A program made the translations under genes and the position numbers. Below are positions 44,704-54,287 of a stretch of 64,000 nt of DNA, one piece after another (the stretch's first letter is position 1; the number at the start of each line of letters is the position of its first letter). Below the pieces are notes generated by a model, which searched no databases, was not told the origin of the DNA, and worked only from the letters and a program-made list of their open reading frames with translations. Source of the stretch: Chryseobacterium sp. 6424 (GTDB lineage Bacteria > Bacteroidota > Bacteroidia > Flavobacteriales > Weeksellaceae); NCBI RefSeq assembly GCF_003692615.1, contig NZ_CP023540.1:1550001-1614000 (forward strand), given 5' to 3'.

Positions 44704-45346
44704 GATTTTGACCGCCTTTTTTGGAGTCGGATTTCTTTCCGCCCAAAATACCTACATCGACCCGACCACGACCGCTGCGCTGATTCTTTATTCAGAAAAT
44801 TTAAAATCACAACAGCAAAAAACAATCGAACAGCAGAACAAACTGCAGCAGGCTCAAACTTGGGTGGGTGCGCAAATGGTGGTAGCCAACGATATTCAGA
44901 ACAAGATTCTGAAGGGGCTTCGTGAAGTTTCGGGAACACTTCAAAATGGTATTCAGGTAAAGGAAATCTATTCCGACTTACAGGATTGCGCCACCTATTC
45001 CTCGCAAATTTCAACATTGGTAAGCGATGCACCCGAATACGCCATTTTCGGGGTAAAAGCCACCAAGGAAACTTATGAGAGCGTCCTTGCGATGAGTACC
45101 GATGTTTCGGAATTGCTGAAGTCGGGGGAACTTAATCTCGCCACTGCGGGAGACCGTTACCGCCTTTTATTCAGCATCTCTGAAAAGGTGAAAACATTGA
45201 AGATTTGGCTCCTGACCATCATGATGAACATCGAACGCGCCAAAAGCCTCGGTTTTCTGAAAGCCATCAATCCTTTTCAGGGCTACATCAACACCGACAA
45301 GACCATCGTGGAAAACATCATGATTAAATACAAGCACAATTTCTGA
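44690..45346 (+). CDS. Secreted T4SS protein (first of four similar genes)
   Basis: The 218-aa protein has a signal peptide ending ...GFLSAQ and a helical body with Gln-rich coiled coil (LKSQQQKTIEQQNKLQQAQTW split by turns). Its C-terminus, FQGYINTDKTIVENIMIKYK, is very like that of the gene at 46036. It overlaps traG by 14 bp and the next gene by 1 bp (TGATG). Its form and position suggest a VirB5-like minor pilin or periplasmic subunit, comparable to TraI of CTnDOT-type systems. The exact identity is uncertain. Confidence 0.7.
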   Translation: MKKFKILTAFFGVGFLSAQNTYIDPTTTAALILYSENLKSQQQKTIEQQNKLQQAQTWVGAQMVVANDIQNKILKGLREVSGTLQNGIQVKEIYSDLQDCATYSSQISTLVSDAPEYAIFGVKATKETYESVLAMSTDVSELLKSGELNLATAGDRYRLLFSISEKVKTLKIWLLTIMMNIERAKSLGFLKAINPFQGYINTDKTIVENIMIKYKHNF

Positions 45347-46032
45347 TGAAAGCCAAATTCTATCTTTCGGCGGTGCTGATTATGGCACATTCGCTTCTAA
45401 CTTCGAGCAGTGGCGGTTCCACGCCGTCGTGGCAACAGGAAAATGTGTCCTTTCCGATGATGAATTTGGAAATCCGCCACACGATGGAGGAAAACGGTCG
45501 TCAAAAGGAGATGAAGAACAAGCAGGCGCTGAACCTCGCCACCGAAAACCAAAACAAGAAGCAGTGGACAAAACTTCGGGAAACGACCGTGAAGATTCAG
45601 GAACGGCTCCGTTTCGTTGATTTTGCGATGCAGTCCATTCCTACAGGTTACGCCATCACGCAGGAAGCAGCTAGAATCCGAAACAACGAACTTTTGATTA
45701 TCGAGGAACTGCAAACCGCTCCTTATGCGCTCATCGTAGCATTGCCGGGACAGATTCAGTTTGCAGACGACCTGCAGATGGTGGTAAGACTTTTGGCAGG
45801 CATCGTGGTTTCCTACGGCGCCATCAACCAAATGGAAAAAGCCGAACGGAAAGTTTTGTTGGATTATGCCCTTGAGGAAGTGAAACGGCTAGAAAGCGAA
45901 TCCTACTATACCCTTTTCCTGATTCGGGAACTGCGAAGAAAAATCGAATATAAGAAGGCTTTGTTGCAATACTATGTCAACCGAGACCGACAGGTTGTTC
46001 AGAGCATCATTAACGGAATAAACACTTTTTAA
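45346..46032 (+). CDS. Secreted helical T4SS-associated protein (second of four)
   Basis: The 228-aa protein has a short hydrophobic N-terminus (LSAVLIMAHSLLTSSSGG) and a long charged helical region (EENGRQKEMKNKQALNLATE). A C-terminal YYVNRDRQVVQSIINGINTF resembles the ends of the flanking genes. It starts on the stop codon of the previous gene. I recognise no catalytic motif. It is probably a periplasmic assembly subunit. Confidence 0.65.
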   Translation: MKAKFYLSAVLIMAHSLLTSSSGGSTPSWQQENVSFPMMNLEIRHTMEENGRQKEMKNKQALNLATENQNKKQWTKLRETTVKIQERLRFVDFAMQSIPTGYAITQEAARIRNNELLIIEELQTAPYALIVALPGQIQFADDLQMVVRLLAGIVVSYGAINQMEKAERKVLLDYALEEVKRLESESYYTLFLIRELRRKIEYKKALLQYYVNRDRQVVQSIINGINTF

Positions 46033-46035
46033 AAT

Positions 46036-46707
46036 ATGAAAAAAATTCTTTTGACAGCATTGCTTCTTTCGGGATTCTGTTTGTTTCATGCACAAAGCAC
46101 AAGCTTCATCGTCATCAACGACAAACTATTGGCGCAGCTCACCAAAAATCAGGGTGTCCGTTTGGCGAGCAATCAGGCCTATCTCGATTCCTATGAAAAG
46201 CAGAGAAAACTCTACGAGGAGGCGAACCAAAAAATGATTCAGGTGGTCGCCATACACGAGTTTATCTACGACAAACTTGCCAACATCAATTCCGCCATCA
46301 GAAACGGGAAACAGCTCGTGTATTTCTATAATTATTTGGGCGACATCCTCACCCATTCTCAGGAAATGATGCAACTCAGCGCACAAAATCCCGAATACGC
46401 CATTCTTCTGACCAAATACTACAACCAAATCATTCGGGAATCCATCCTGCTGAAGCAGGAAATGGTGTCCGACATTATGAACGAGAACAAGGATTTTCTG
46501 ATGAACGCCTACGACCGCGACCTGCTTATAGAGAAAATGTTGGCACGCGCAAGAGCCATCGACGGATGGATTTTGTACATCAACATCATCCTGAAGACCG
46601 CCAAAAACAGACCCTACCTCTATCAGATTCCCGTCCTGCAAGACTATATCAATCTCGACAGGATTTTGGTTCAAGACATCATCTCCAAATACAGAAACCT
46701 TTTTTAA
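46036..46707 (+). CDS. Secreted T4SS protein (third of four, paralogue of the first)
   Basis: The 223-aa protein has signal peptide MKKILLTALLLSGFCLFHAQ. It shares with the product of 44690 the order signal, coiled coil, a middle AQNPEYAILLTKYYN-type segment (SDAPEYAIFGVKATKE in the other) and a C-terminal LQDYINLDRILVQDIISKYR. This is a local duplication that has diverged widely. It is presumably a periplasmic VirB5-like subunit. Confidence 0.68.
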   Translation: MKKILLTALLLSGFCLFHAQSTSFIVINDKLLAQLTKNQGVRLASNQAYLDSYEKQRKLYEEANQKMIQVVAIHEFIYDKLANINSAIRNGKQLVYFYNYLGDILTHSQEMMQLSAQNPEYAILLTKYYNQIIRESILLKQEMVSDIMNENKDFLMNAYDRDLLIEKMLARARAIDGWILYINIILKTAKNRPYLYQIPVLQDYINLDRILVQDIISKYRNLF

Positions 46708-46716
46708 TGAATCATT

Positions 46717-47556
46717 ATGAATACTAAAACAAACTTCGCCTTCTTCATTGCCCTTATTGCACTGATTTTCTCTGAAAACCTGAAGGCACAATTTACAGTC
46801 AAACGACTGAACGACCCTTCCATCGTGGCACAGCAGAAAAGGATGGTCTTCGAGGGATGGGGCGATTGGAGACCCTATCCAAAATATTTGCTCGGGATTC
46901 AGACCAATTTTGCCTACGCCACGGTTTGGGGAATGTGGGCACCGTCTAGAAACCGAGACTATAAGAATGGTTCCGATATCCGACCGCTAAAACCGACAGG
47001 CTTGGAAACCCAACGATTCGGCGAACTCGAACTACAAAGAAAGGAGACGGAACGCATCAAGATGGAAACCGACACCATCCACAAAAGAAGTGTACAAGAT
47101 TTTGCGCATTGGACTTCAGCCACAGTCAGCGCAGACCCGCTTTGGTTGCTTTACTATAACAGGATGCTGAAACCGCTACTAGAATTTCCCGACAACCCTC
47201 AAAATTATTTGGAGTGGGGATTTCAAAAACCCGAAGTCTATCAGACTTTGCTTTCTACGGGCGGAATCAGCCTTCTAAAAGAAAAATTGGATTTGCTTAA
47301 AGACAGGTACAATATCTCAAGAACGGTGGATATGCCGAGAGGAAAACGCTTCCTGATGTACCACGAAACTTTAATCGGATGGAGAAAATTTTCGTCCGAA
47401 ATCCGAAGCCACGACCTAAAAGGCGGACTGTATATGGATTATCACAAGATCCTTCAAGACATAAAAAATACCACCAACCTGTTCGGAACGAAAAATTTCA
47501 AGACCGACAAGGAAATCGCACAGGAAGTGATGAACCACTACAAACACCAATTTTAA
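46717..47556 (+). CDS. Secreted conjugation-associated protein (fourth of four)
   Basis: The 279-aa protein has a signal peptide (FFIALIALIFSENLKAQ) followed by a Trp/Arg/Pro-rich region (FEGWGDWRPYPKYLLGIQTN, MWAPSRNRDYKNGSD). Its C-terminus, TDKEIAQEVMNHYKHQF, again resembles the other three. Ten base pairs separate it from the gene before and 1 bp from traJ. No enzymatic motif is seen. It is likely a periplasmic component. Confidence 0.65.
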   Translation: MNTKTNFAFFIALIALIFSENLKAQFTVKRLNDPSIVAQQKRMVFEGWGDWRPYPKYLLGIQTNFAYATVWGMWAPSRNRDYKNGSDIRPLKPTGLETQRFGELELQRKETERIKMETDTIHKRSVQDFAHWTSATVSADPLWLLYYNRMLKPLLEFPDNPQNYLEWGFQKPEVYQTLLSTGGISLLKEKLDLLKDRYNISRTVDMPRGKRFLMYHETLIGWRKFSSEIRSHDLKGGLYMDYHKILQDIKNTTNLFGTKNFKTDKEIAQEVMNHYKHQF

Positions 47557-47557
47557 G

Positions 47558-48784
47558 ATGAATAGCAAAACAATTTTAACCGTGCTTTGCCTTATGGCGC
47601 TCCTGCTTCCCGTAATGGGATTTGCGCAGACCAACAACAGCGTCAACAGTTTATTGCAGTTTCTGAAAGGTGACGGCGCATTTGAACGATGGTATATGGA
47701 GGTCTTCACCCAATTGGACACCGACATTCAAAGCAACGCCATCGCGGCGAGTATGCTCGGAAGAACCATCGGCGGTTTGGGAGCGTTAATGTATCTCGGA
47801 TTCCTCGGATTCCAAATGCAGGAAGGAGCGAGACCTTGGGAAGTGACGCCGATGATTAGACCCATCATCATCGGGATGATTCTCCTGCATTGGGTGAGTT
47901 TCTACCAAATGATTCAATATCCGCTGCAGAAATTGGCGCAACCGTCCAAGGATATTTTTTTATCTATTGAAAATCAGGCGAACGACATACGCGTCAAAAG
48001 ATTTGAAAAACAGACCCAATTGTTGGAGTTCCTGATTAAGCAGAAAGCCGAGGAGGAAGCCAAACAGAAGGAACTTCAAATCAACGAGGACAAAGGATTC
48101 GGTGACCGAATCATCGAGGGAATGAGCAAACTTTTCACGCCGATTCAGGAGTGGATGATTAGGATGGATTTCCAATTTCAGAAACTTATTTCGGAAGTGT
48201 TGGAGGCGGTTTCGCTGACGATTTTGCGGGTCTGTACCTACTTTATCTTCTTTATACAAAAAATTTGGAGTTATGTGTTGATTGTGCTCGGTCCTGTCGC
48301 CGTCGGTCTTTCGCTGATTCCGGGATTTGAGAGTTCCTTTCAAAATTGGGTGGCGAAATTCATCAACATCAATCTCTACACCTTCGTTTCCTACACCATT
48401 ATCAACATCGGTCAGCAACTGATTATCTCGGGCTATCAACTTGAAATAGAACGCTACGACCTGCTTTTGAACAACGGAACCGTGACCGACCTCAATATGC
48501 TCGCTGCCTACATTTCTAATAACGGGATGATTCACACTGTACTTTTCCCCTGCGTCGCGTACATCGTAACGGGAATCGGCGTACTGATGACCCCGACCAT
48601 TGCAGACTCCATCGTTTCTGCGGGAGGTGCGGGAATCATGACCAAAGGAAAGAGTGCGGCAGCCAAAGTGATGAGCATGGGTAAAACCGCTGCGGCTTCT
48701 GCGGCAACGGGAGGAAAGGCAATCGCATTATCTGCCGCCAAGACTGCGGGTGAAATGGGAAAATCAATCAAGGCTTTACGATAA
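47558..48784 (+). CDS. traJ: Conjugal transfer protein TraJ (VirB6/TrbL-like)
   Basis: This 408-aa polytopic inner-membrane protein has a signal-like first helix. Several hydrophobic segments follow (MIRPIIIGMILLHWVSFYQM, TILRVCTYFIFFIQKIWSYV, VLIVLGPVAVGLSLIPGF, TVLFPCVAYIVTGIGVLM). A Gly/Ala/Lys-rich tail follows. The arrangement and its position before traK match TraJ of Bacteroidetes elements, the VirB6-like channel component. Confidence 0.85.
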   Translation: MNSKTILTVLCLMALLLPVMGFAQTNNSVNSLLQFLKGDGAFERWYMEVFTQLDTDIQSNAIAASMLGRTIGGLGALMYLGFLGFQMQEGARPWEVTPMIRPIIIGMILLHWVSFYQMIQYPLQKLAQPSKDIFLSIENQANDIRVKRFEKQTQLLEFLIKQKAEEEAKQKELQINEDKGFGDRIIEGMSKLFTPIQEWMIRMDFQFQKLISEVLEAVSLTILRVCTYFIFFIQKIWSYVLIVLGPVAVGLSLIPGFESSFQNWVAKFININLYTFVSYTIINIGQQLIISGYQLEIERYDLLLNNGTVTDLNMLAAYISNNGMIHTVLFPCVAYIVTGIGVLMTPTIADSIVSAGGAGIMTKGKSAAAKVMSMGKTAAASAATGGKAIALSAAKTAGEMGKSIKALR

Positions 48785-48789
48785 AAACT

Positions 48790-49404
48790 ATGCTGATAAA
48801 AAGTATTGAAGAAAAAATAAGGATTAACAAGGCGGTCTCCATCACGGCTTTGACGGTGTCTCTGTTTATGGTTTTGGCGGGATTCGGATTCGCCTACCAA
48901 CTTATCAAGGAATCTAGAAAATCGCTCTATGTCTTGGATAACGGCGTCCCGGTTTTGGTAAAGCAGACCGACGAACTGCTGAACCGTCCGGTGGAATACC
49001 GTTCGCAGGTGGAACTCTTCCACCGACTGTTTTTCACCCTTGCTCCCGATGACCAATACATCAAGGACAATATCGAGAAATCGCTATACCTGATTGACGA
49101 TACGGGAAAAAAGGAATACACCAACCTGCGTGAAAAGGGATTCTACAACCAACTGATTTCCTCGAACTCGATGGTGACGGTTACCACGGACTCGATCCAA
49201 ATCAATTCCAACGATCGAAAGTTTATGTTTTTCGGGAAACAGATGATTAACAGAAAAACGGCACTCATCGTGAGAAAACTCTTTACCGAAGGTCGTTTCG
49301 AGGACATCGTCCGAAGTCCGAACAATCCGCACGGTGTGCTGCTGAAAGATTGGCGCATCATCGACAATTCAGAAATCTCCAACCAACCCAAATTCTCCTA
49401 TTAA
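48790..49404 (+). CDS. traK: Conjugal transfer protein TraK (VirB8-like)
   Basis: The 204-aa protein has one N-terminal transmembrane helix (about 17-35: ITALTVSLFMVLAGFGFAY). The TraK landmarks SLYVLDNGVPVLVKQ, RPVEYRSQVELFHRLFFTLAP and KEYTNLREKGFYNQLISSN follow. The periplasmic domain is VirB8-like and bridges inner and outer T4SS parts. It lies 5 bp downstream of traJ and 1 bp before the next gene. Confidence 0.9.
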   Translation: MLIKSIEEKIRINKAVSITALTVSLFMVLAGFGFAYQLIKESRKSLYVLDNGVPVLVKQTDELLNRPVEYRSQVELFHRLFFTLAPDDQYIKDNIEKSLYLIDDTGKKEYTNLREKGFYNQLISSNSMVTVTTDSIQINSNDRKFMFFGKQMINRKTALIVRKLFTEGRFEDIVRSPNNPHGVLLKDWRIIDNSEISNQPKFSY

Positions 49405-49405
49405 C

Positions 49406-49759
49406 ATGCAAGAAAACATCATCAAAAAATACGGGGTGCTGAAGGAACGAATATTCTCCCAACCCCGAAAAGTATTCGCCTATGCAATGGCGGTACTCAT
49501 CCTCTCACTGATTTTCTCCATCCTGCAATACTGCTTCTTTCCGCCGAAAGTAACCTTGGGAAGCGCAATTCCAAGTTTGTACACCAAAAGCGACAAGGTA
49601 AAGCAAAATCAGGAGGCGAAAGAGAAATCGATGGAAAAAATCGTGGGCGAACTTTCGGCCTTTAAAGCGAAAGGTTCGCAGCAGTCTTTGTCGAAAACCG
49701 ACAGCATCAGGATTGAGTACCTCTATAACCAATATGAAAAATTAAAAAATGGACTTTAA
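49406..49759 (+). CDS. Small conjugation membrane protein (TraL position)
   Basis: The 117-aa protein has one transmembrane segment (about 25-45: AMAVLILSLIFSILQYCFF) and a Lys/Glu/Ser-rich tail. Its place between traK and traM corresponds to TraL-type small proteins. The end overlaps traM by 11 bp. No function is known beyond association with transfer. Confidence 0.65.
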   Translation: MQENIIKKYGVLKERIFSQPRKVFAYAMAVLILSLIFSILQYCFFPPKVTLGSAIPSLYTKSDKVKQNQEAKEKSMEKIVGELSAFKAKGSQQSLSKTDSIRIEYLYNQYEKLKNGL

Positions 49760-50963
49760 AAAAATAAACCTTAAACAGCAGAAATACATCCTTCCGCTCA
49801 TCGCACTGCCCTTTATCCTGTTTTTAGGATTTCAAGGAAGCAAGTTTATGGGAAGTGATGATGCGAAGAAACCGCCACAGCAGGAACTTTCGGTATCGCT
49901 CGGCGAAACGCAGGACTCTATCCTCTCCAAAAACGACGCCTACGACAAATTATTCTCGAAAACCGACGGCAGGACGATGTTGGACGGACTGCAACAGGAA
50001 AATGACAGCCTGAATCAATTCAGCGACAATTTGGAATACCGACAGAAACGCTATATCGATTCCCTGAACGAGTCGAGAAAAAGTCAGATTTCGGAAAAGG
50101 GAAATCAGGGACAAAACTCTTACTACACACCGAAAACTTCCGACGACGGAGACTTTCAGCGTTCCAAGGACATCATCCGAATGTTGAACCAAGAAGGTTC
50201 GAGCGGAAGTTCAAATAATGCGCAGAATTTAGCAAAGAACACCTCTCCATCTGCTGAGGATTCAAAAGCGTTGGATCCGGTAAAGATGATGCGTCAGCAA
50301 ATGCTCGTGCTCGATTCCTTGGAAAAATCAAGAGACCCCGAATTTCAGGCGCAATTAAAGGCGCAGGAACTGCTGAAGAAGAATAAGGAAAAGATGGACG
50401 CCTTTCTCAATTCCACCTATTATGTCGCAAAATCCAATATCCACAACGGCTTCAATTCCATCTACCGTGAAAAGGAGGGCAACTTTGTGAAAGCCGTCAT
50501 CGATGAAAACCTGACCGGATTTCTAGGCAGCAGGATACGGTTGCGATTGTTGGAGGATGTCTTCGCAGGCGGACAAAAACTGCCGAAGGGAACCCTGCTT
50601 TATGGTCAGATTTCGGGATTTTCTTTGCAGCGGGTGAACCTGAACGTGGTTTCCGTAATGCGCAGTGGCGAAATCCTACCCATCAATTTAACCGTTTACG
50701 ATACCGACGGAATGCAGGGACTTTATGTTCCGAACAGCACCTTCCGTGAAATGTTGCGAGAGCTTGGAAGCAATTCCGTGCAGGGAACGAACATCGATTC
50801 CGAAGGCAAGGGATTTTACACGAGTCTTTTGTCGGGAGCGTTCCGTTCCGCCTCACAAACCGCGGCAAACCTGATTAGAACCAACAAAGCCAAACTCAAG
50901 TACAATTCCTACATCTTTTTAATTAATGAAAAAGACCTTAAACAAAATACCAATCAACCTTAA
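49749..50963 (+). CDS. traM: Conjugal transfer protein TraM (VirB10-like)
   Basis: The 404-aa protein has an N-terminal membrane helix (YILPLIALPFILFLGFQGS). A long Ser/Gln/Asp-rich linker follows (about 35-190). A C-terminal beta-rich domain has EKEGNFVKAVIDENLTGFLG, KLPKGTLLYGQISGF and LRELGSNSVQGT, as in TraM of Bacteroidetes conjugative elements. It would span the periplasm like VirB10. Confidence 0.88.
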   Translation: MDFKKINLKQQKYILPLIALPFILFLGFQGSKFMGSDDAKKPPQQELSVSLGETQDSILSKNDAYDKLFSKTDGRTMLDGLQQENDSLNQFSDNLEYRQKRYIDSLNESRKSQISEKGNQGQNSYYTPKTSDDGDFQRSKDIIRMLNQEGSSGSSNNAQNLAKNTSPSAEDSKALDPVKMMRQQMLVLDSLEKSRDPEFQAQLKAQELLKKNKEKMDAFLNSTYYVAKSNIHNGFNSIYREKEGNFVKAVIDENLTGFLGSRIRLRLLEDVFAGGQKLPKGTLLYGQISGFSLQRVNLNVVSVMRSGEILPINLTVYDTDGMQGLYVPNSTFREMLRELGSNSVQGTNIDSEGKGFYTSLLSGAFRSASQTAANLIRTNKAKLKYNSYIFLINEKDLKQNTNQP

Positions 50964-50967
50964 CATT

Positions 50968-51837
50968 ATGAAGACCTTTTTTTACACCATCCTCTCCTTT
51001 TTATTTTCGGCAAGCGTTTTTGCCCAAACTTCCACACCCGAAATCCGCATCACCCAACTTCCCGAACTTGACATGGGCGAAGGCGTGAACGTGCACATCA
51101 TCTCCCCCGAACCGATTCAGTTTGTGGACTTGTCCTCGGATTTTTTGGTGGGCGACCTTCCCGCTGAAAATATTGCGAGAATTAAAATCAATCCCGCTCC
51201 GAAAGATTCGATTTCCTCGAAACAGTTCAACAAAAAAATAATGAAGTCGAGCGAGGAAGTCGGCGTGGTAACCGTAGTGGGACAATCGTTTATGGCGCAA
51301 TACCGCGTGCTTTTTAGAACGGACGACCGAATCAATGTGCAGACCAACATCCAAATTCAGCCGGAAGATATGCAGCCCTTGGAATTTCCGAAACAGGCTT
51401 TTTCCAACACGGAACTCCACCGATTTTCGAAAAACATCATCGAAAAAACCTACAAAACGCCTTTGAGGACGGTGAACGAACTGAAACTTTCCCTGCAACT
51501 GAACAATGTGTACGTGGTTGGCGACTACATCTTTCTCGACATCAATATCGCCAACAAGTCGAATATGAGTTACCAAATTGACGACGTCAAGTTTTCCGTG
51601 GAGGACAAGAAAATCTACAAGGCAACCAACAACCAAAGCATCGAAATGAAACCGATTTACCGATTTCAGTCGCAGAAAGGTTTCAAGAAAAACTACCGGA
51701 ACATCTATGTCTTCAAGAAGTTTACCTATCCGAACAGCAAGATTCTGAAAATACGCTTCGTGGAGGAACAACTTTCGGGAAGAACTATTGAGATGGGAAT
51801 CAAGTATTCCGACATCCTGAACGCAGACACTTTTTAA
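50968..51837 (+). CDS. traN: Conjugal transfer protein TraN (VirB9-like)
   Basis: Starting at ATG 50968 the protein is 289 aa with a clear signal peptide (MKTFFYTILSFLFSASVFAQ). The earlier start at 50926 would overlap traM and hide this signal. Beta-rich segments follow, with NNVYVVGDYIFLDINIANKS and RFQSQKGFKKNYRNIYVF. That is the TraN/VirB9-like outer-membrane-complex fold. It lies 4 bp after traM. Confidence 0.85.
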   Translation: MKTFFYTILSFLFSASVFAQTSTPEIRITQLPELDMGEGVNVHIISPEPIQFVDLSSDFLVGDLPAENIARIKINPAPKDSISSKQFNKKIMKSSEEVGVVTVVGQSFMAQYRVLFRTDDRINVQTNIQIQPEDMQPLEFPKQAFSNTELHRFSKNIIEKTYKTPLRTVNELKLSLQLNNVYVVGDYIFLDINIANKSNMSYQIDDVKFSVEDKKIYKATNNQSIEMKPIYRFQSQKGFKKNYRNIYVFKKFTYPNSKILKIRFVEEQLSGRTIEMGIKYSDILNADTF

Positions 51838-51856
51838 TCATTTAAAATCAAAAATT

Positions 51857-52291
51857 ATGGCTACCAAAACCACCAACACACTGAAAACACTTTTTCTAAA
51901 TCTGAACCTCGACGGACTTATGACCCCGAAAACCGACAACCCGAGATTTGTTGACGAATTCAACGACACCGTCAACGAGGCAAGCATCATGAAGTTTCAA
52001 AAGGAATTCATTAGCCTGTTTGACGAAAAATATTTCTGCATCCGCTTTTTCTACGTTTACGATTGGCTTCAATTCAGAAAGCGATTTGAAATCTCCGCTA
52101 CAGATTCCGAAAAATTTGAAAAAGCCGTCCAATTGATTAAGCCGCTTTACGGCGTAAAGGTGTATTACGACAAGATTTCCAAGGAACATTTTACGGACAT
52201 CATCCTTTTCCTGCGGGAATTTGCCTCGCTGTGCCACATCGACATCTCTTTGAACGACATCAACACCATTATTGAAAACAGATACCCATAA
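51857..52291 (+). CDS. Unknown small protein coupled to the VirD4 gene
   Basis: The 144-aa soluble protein (KTLFLNLNLDGLMTPKTDNP, FFYVYDWLQFRKRFEISATD) has no motif I recognise. Its stop overlaps the start of the coupling protein (TAATG). Translational coupling suggests that it works with that ATPase, for example in substrate delivery. This is inference only. Confidence 0.62.
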   Translation: MATKTTNTLKTLFLNLNLDGLMTPKTDNPRFVDEFNDTVNEASIMKFQKEFISLFDEKYFCIRFFYVYDWLQFRKRFEISATDSEKFEKAVQLIKPLYGVKVYYDKISKEHFTDIILFLREFASLCHIDISLNDINTIIENRYP

Positions 52292-54282
52292 TGCAGGAAC
52301 AGCAGCACCAAATCAAGATTTACGGATTCTTCCAAAAATTGGTCTATGCCGTCGTGGCGATGGAATGCATCACGCTGTTTTTCCTACACGCCAATGTTCC
52401 CGTGCTTTCAAAACTGTTGGAGGGATTTGCCAAGATGGGGATTTTCTCCCCGCCCATCAACGCCAAAATTTCGACACTGATTTTAATCGCCATCGTGGCG
52501 GCGGGAACCAAGGCGAAGAAGAAACAGGATTTGAACATCGTGAAATCCATCATCCTGCCGATTATTTTCGGTGTCGGAATGATGGTCGGCTCACTCTTCC
52601 TCATTCCTCTTACCGACGACAGATCCATCCCAAACATCCTGCCCGGAATGAACGTCTTCCAAATCGGATACGCCCTGCTTTCCCTTTTGGGAGCGATGAT
52701 TGCACAGATGGGTGCCGACAGCATCTCGAAATACATGCAGCAGAAAATGGGGAAAGACCGATGGAATGTGGAGGAGGAAAGTTTTGCTCAAAACACAGAA
52801 TTGGCGGAAACCGACACGTCGGTGAACCTGCCCTATTTGTTCCGCTACCAAAAGAAGACGCACAAGGGATGGATCAACCTCAATCCGTTTCGTGGAACGA
52901 TGGTCATCGGAACGCCCGGCTCGGGAAAATCGTTCGGCGTCATCAATCCCGCAATCCGACAGATGGTCGCCAAAGGTTTCTCGCTGTGTATCTATGATTT
53001 CAAGTTTCCCGACCTTTCACAGATTGCGTACTACCACTATCTTTTGAAGAAATCCAATGATGGAGGATATCAACATCAATTCAACATCATCAATCTGAAC
53101 GAGGTGGAAGGCTCGAAACGGGTTAATCCCTTTAAAAAGGAATACATCCGAACTTTGGCGGAAGCACAGGAAATGGCGGAAGCGATGGTTTCAGCACTGC
53201 AAAAAGGTGGCGCAAGTGCGGGTGGCGGTTCGGAGCAGTTTTTTACGCAGTCGGCGATTAACTTCCTTTCTTCGTGCATCTACTTTTTTGCAACCTACGA
53301 GAACGGAAAATTTTCTACACTGCCCCATCTTTTGGCTTTTATGAACAAGAGTTACGAGGAAATTTTCGAGACTCTCTTTACCCACGAGGAACTGACCTCG
53401 CTTCTTTCTCCCTTCAAGACGGCGTATGATAACAAGGCATTCGACCAATTGGAGGGACAGGTCGGAACCTTGAAAATCTTCCTCTCAAGATTGGCGACCA
53501 AGGAAAGTTTTTGGGTGTTTTCGGGCGACGAAGTGGAACTGAAGATCACGAAAAGGGAAAATCCGTCGATAATGATTTTGGCTTCCAATCCCGGAACGCA
53601 GGATATCAACTCCGCCCTCTACTCTTCGGTCTTGAACAGAACTTTGACCTTGATTAACAACAAGGGAAATCTTCCCGGCGGAATTATTGCCGACGAGTTC
53701 CCGACCATCTACATCCACAAAATCGACAATGTGGTGGCAACCGCGAGAAGCAACAAGATTGCCGTGCTTTTGGGACTACAGGAAATTCCGCAACTCCGAC
53801 AGTTTTACAAAAAAGAAGTCGCAGACACCATTTCCGCCATCGTCGGGAACATCCTTTCAGGTTCTGCAAGGGATAAGAACACCTTGGAATGGCTCGAAAA
53901 ACTATTCGGAAAAATCAAGCAGAAAACCTACTCACAGAGTATCTCGCAACAGGGAACCACCACGAGTATCAACGAAAAGATGGACAATATGATTCCTGCA
54001 GGAAAAATAGCCGCACTCCGCACCGGAGAAATGGTCGGAATGATTGCCCAAAGCGAGGAAAACGACACCTCGGAATACAAGTCATCGGCAATCAGCGGGA
54101 AAATCAACCTCGATATGCGGAAGATTAAATACGAGGAACAGAACTATGTGAAAATGCCGACCTACTACAATTTCACGGACAAAACGGGAAAAAACCGAAA
54201 AGAGGAAGTGTTGATGACCAATTTCCGAAGAATCAACAAGGAGGTGGAACTCATCATCGACGCCCTGAAAATTTTAAACTGA
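52291..54282 (+). CDS. Type IV coupling protein (VirD4/TraG-like ATPase)
   Basis: The 663-aa protein has N-terminal membrane helices (about 70-115 and 150-185, for example SLLGAMIAQMGADSISKYMQ). Its Walker A is IGTPGSGKSFG near residue 207. It has a QFFTQSAINFLSSCIYFFA segment, and Walker B GGIIADEFPTIYI followed by VLLGLQEIPQLRQFY. This is the VirD4 type, which links the relaxosome to the secretion channel. It lies downstream of traN, separated by one small gene. Confidence 0.92.
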   Translation: MQEQQHQIKIYGFFQKLVYAVVAMECITLFFLHANVPVLSKLLEGFAKMGIFSPPINAKISTLILIAIVAAGTKAKKKQDLNIVKSIILPIIFGVGMMVGSLFLIPLTDDRSIPNILPGMNVFQIGYALLSLLGAMIAQMGADSISKYMQQKMGKDRWNVEEESFAQNTELAETDTSVNLPYLFRYQKKTHKGWINLNPFRGTMVIGTPGSGKSFGVINPAIRQMVAKGFSLCIYDFKFPDLSQIAYYHYLLKKSNDGGYQHQFNIINLNEVEGSKRVNPFKKEYIRTLAEAQEMAEAMVSALQKGGASAGGGSEQFFTQSAINFLSSCIYFFATYENGKFSTLPHLLAFMNKSYEEIFETLFTHEELTSLLSPFKTAYDNKAFDQLEGQVGTLKIFLSRLATKESFWVFSGDEVELKITKRENPSIMILASNPGTQDINSALYSSVLNRTLTLINNKGNLPGGIIADEFPTIYIHKIDNVVATARSNKIAVLLGLQEIPQLRQFYKKEVADTISAIVGNILSGSARDKNTLEWLEKLFGKIKQKTYSQSISQQGTTTSINEKMDNMIPAGKIAALRTGEMVGMIAQSEENDTSEYKSSAISGKINLDMRKIKYEEQNYVKMPTYYNFTDKTGKNRKEEVLMTNFRRINKEVELIIDALKILN

Positions 54283-54287
54283 CCAAA

